A stretch of 5,134 bases of DNA. Origin: an uncultured Actinomycetes bacterium (GTDB lineage: Bacteria > Actinomycetota > Actinomycetes > Nanopelagicales > Nanopelagicaceae). Below, piece by piece: positions 4,173 to 5,134 of the stretch; the stretch's first letter is position 1; the number at the start of each line of letters is the position of its first letter. The position numbers were made by a program, and so were the translations under genes. The stretch is from contig CAIXVA010000013.1 of NCBI GenBank assembly GCA_903922745.1, positions 1 to 5,134 on the forward strand. The letters run 5' to 3'. The notes under the pieces were generated by a model, which saw only the letters and a program-made list of their open reading frames with translations, did no database searches and had not been told where the DNA came from.

Positions 4173-5134
4173 GTGGCTGTATTTAGTGCGCTCAAAAACA
4201 AGGTGAAGGCAAAAACTTCTGTGAAGAAGGAAGCCGCACCTGTAGCAAAGAAGTCTGTTGCCAAGAAAGCAGCGCCAGTTAAGAAGGCTGCAGTGAAAAA
4301 GGCAGCAGTTGCAAAGAAAGCAGCGCCAGTAAAGAAGCCTGTTACTAAGAAGGCAGCGCCAGTTTCAAAGGCTGTTGTTAAGAAAGCAGCTCCTGCGAAG
4401 AAGATTGAACTTAAAAAAGATTTAACGGCAAAAGATGTTCAACAAATTGTTGATGCTAAGAACGCCGTACTTCGCCAAAACGAAGTCCTTGCAGAACTTG
4501 ATTCACGTGGCGTTACTTCGATTAACCGAATTCCTAAAAAGGTTGACAAAGATTTAGTTGATGAAGCGCGTGCGCTCGCAGCTGAAGTTCCAGTGATGAT
4601 TGAAAAGCTTCGAAAGAGCGGACTAGGTTCACCTTCACGAATTTTGAAAAAGGCTGAATATGATTTAGTAGCACCAAAGCCAGTTGTGGCCAAGGTTGAA
4701 GCACCAAAAGTTGATGCAAAGACGGGCAAAGCCGTAATAACCAAGATTGATGGCGAAGAAGTTGAACTTGAAGAAGTTGAACTAGAAGATGTTGAAACCC
4801 TGATCAAGGAAGTTGTCGAGATTATCGACAGCGAAGAAGACAAGGGAGCTCAACCTCGAGTAGTAGATCTTGCTGATGAAGCAACACAGGGCAAGGAAGA
4901 GGATGCATTTACATTAAAGGCATCTGAAGAAGATGATGCACCTGCACAGACTGTTATGACAGCTGGTGCAACAGCAGATCCTGTTAAGGATTATTTAAAG
5001 CAGATTGGCCGCGTTGCACTGCTGAATGCAGAGCTGGAAGTAGAGCTTGCTACACGTGTAGAAGTTGGTCTTTTTGCAGAAGAGAAGTTGAAGCATGAAA
5101 AGAAAATTGAAAAGAAGTACAAGCGCGAACTTGA
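4173..5134 (+). CDS. sigA: primary RNA polymerase sigma factor, N-terminal part (3' end outside the window)
   Basis: The first 320 codons of a sigma-70 family primary sigma factor (SigA/RpoD/HrdB), the RNA polymerase subunit that recognises housekeeping promoters. The frame is open from GTG 4173 to the window end. Domains in order: Lys/Ala/Pro/Val-rich basic tract with repeated KKAAPV units (12-82); an unrecognised, probably helical segment (about 83-164); a linker; an acidic Glu/Asp stretch (193-257); then the diagnostic region 1.2, [19 protein letters not shown] (269-287), continuing through [20 protein letters not shown] (287-306), with a charged stretch running toward region 2. A long basic-then-acidic N-terminal extension is known from actinobacterial primary sigma factors. 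Regions 2-4, which bind the -10 and -35 elements, lie outside the window. The gene has its own TATAAT promoter and a 5'-UTR hairpin. The N-terminus alone could be mistaken for a histone-like protein, but in-frame region 1.2 rules that out. Confidence 0.93.
   Translation, partial: MAVFSALKNKVKAKTSVKKEAAPVAKKSVAKKAAPVKKAAVKKAAVAKKAAPVKKPVTKKAAPVSKAVVKKAAPAKKIELKKDLTAKDVQQIVDAKNAVLRQNEVLAELDSRGVTSINRIPKKVDKDLVDEARALAAEVPVMIEKLRKSGLGSPSRILKKAEYDLVAPKPVVAKVEAPKVDAKTGKAVITKIDGEEVELEEVELEDVETLIKEVVEIIDSEEDKGAQPRVVDLADEATQGKEEDAFTLKASEEDDAPAQTVMTAGATADPVKDYLKQIGRVALLNAELEVELATRVEVGLFAEEKLKHEKKIEKKYKREL
4263..4363 (+). repeat. in-frame direct repeats coding KKAAPV in the sigA N-terminus
   Basis: The 17-mer AAGAAAGCAGCGCCAGT occurs exactly at 4263-4279 and 4314-4330, 51 bp (17 codons) apart, and with one change (AAGAAGGCAGCGCCAGT) at 4347-4363, 33 bp further on. 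All copies are in the coding frame and give KKAAPV. Near-identity at DNA level, not just protein level, suggests recent in-frame duplication and a tract that may vary in length between strains. Confidence 0.75.

Noticed and set aside
4173..4418. A separate histone-like (HU-tail) Lys/Ala-rich protein
   Set aside because: The same frame continues without a stop into sigma region 1.2, so the tract is the N-terminus of SigA.
4439..4843. Ser/Thr-rich reverse-strand open frame opposite sigA
   Set aside because: It is the antisense shadow of Glu/Lys-rich codons (GAA, GAT and AAG read back as TTC, ATC and CTT), with low complexity and no supporting start signal, opposite a secure sigma factor gene.
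1..5134. Defence system, mobile element, CRISPR array or novel gene cluster
   Set aside because: No repeat-spacer pattern, transposase, integrase, toxin-antitoxin pair or other accessory signature was seen; the content and codon use look like ordinary chromosome.

Overview
The window looks like ordinary chromosomal DNA from an actinobacterium with an unusually low G+C content (somewhat under half by eye). The best clues are the primary sigma factor at the right end, which has the actinobacterial pattern of a Lys/Ala-rich then acidic N-terminus followed by a typical region 1.2; a DUF4192 protein; a PKD-domain secreted protein of an actinobacterial type; and a SAM-IV riboswitch, a class known mainly from Actinobacteria. 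Together with compact spacing and an apparently leaderless gene, this would fit a streamlined freshwater lineage such as acI/Nanopelagicales. That placement is inference, not something a search has shown.

Layout from left to right: (1) the C-terminal part of a DinG/YoaA-type helicase (+), open at the left edge; (2) a small Nudix hydrolase on the minus strand, overlapping the helicase gene tail to tail; (3) a short divergent promoter region with a DnaA-box-like site; (4) a two-gene unit (+) of a secreted Lys/Pro-rich PKD-domain protein and a short DUF4192 protein; (5) a TAGAAT -10 element followed at once by a G+C-rich SAM-IV riboswitch; (6) metX, homoserine O-acetyltransferase, whose real start is ATG 3012, downstream of the riboswitch; (7) a short intergenic region with a perfect TATAAT, an abutting perfect actinobacterial DnaA box and a 5'-UTR hairpin; (8) the first 320 codons of the primary sigma factor gene (sigA/rpoD), running off the right edge.

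The clearest functional link is riboswitch plus metX: S-adenosylmethionine, the end product, would shut off the committed acylation of homoserine in methionine synthesis. The Shine-Dalgarno sequence lies 2 nt beyond the last aptamer pseudoknot strand and no terminator is visible, so translational control is most likely. The other genes are housekeeping or uncharacterised and show no common pathway. I see no mobile element, CRISPR array, tRNA, rRNA or defence system. The points most worth a second look are the compact promoter-riboswitch-metX unit, the DnaA box touching the sigA -10 element, and an unrecognised segment of about 80 residues in the sigma factor N-terminus.
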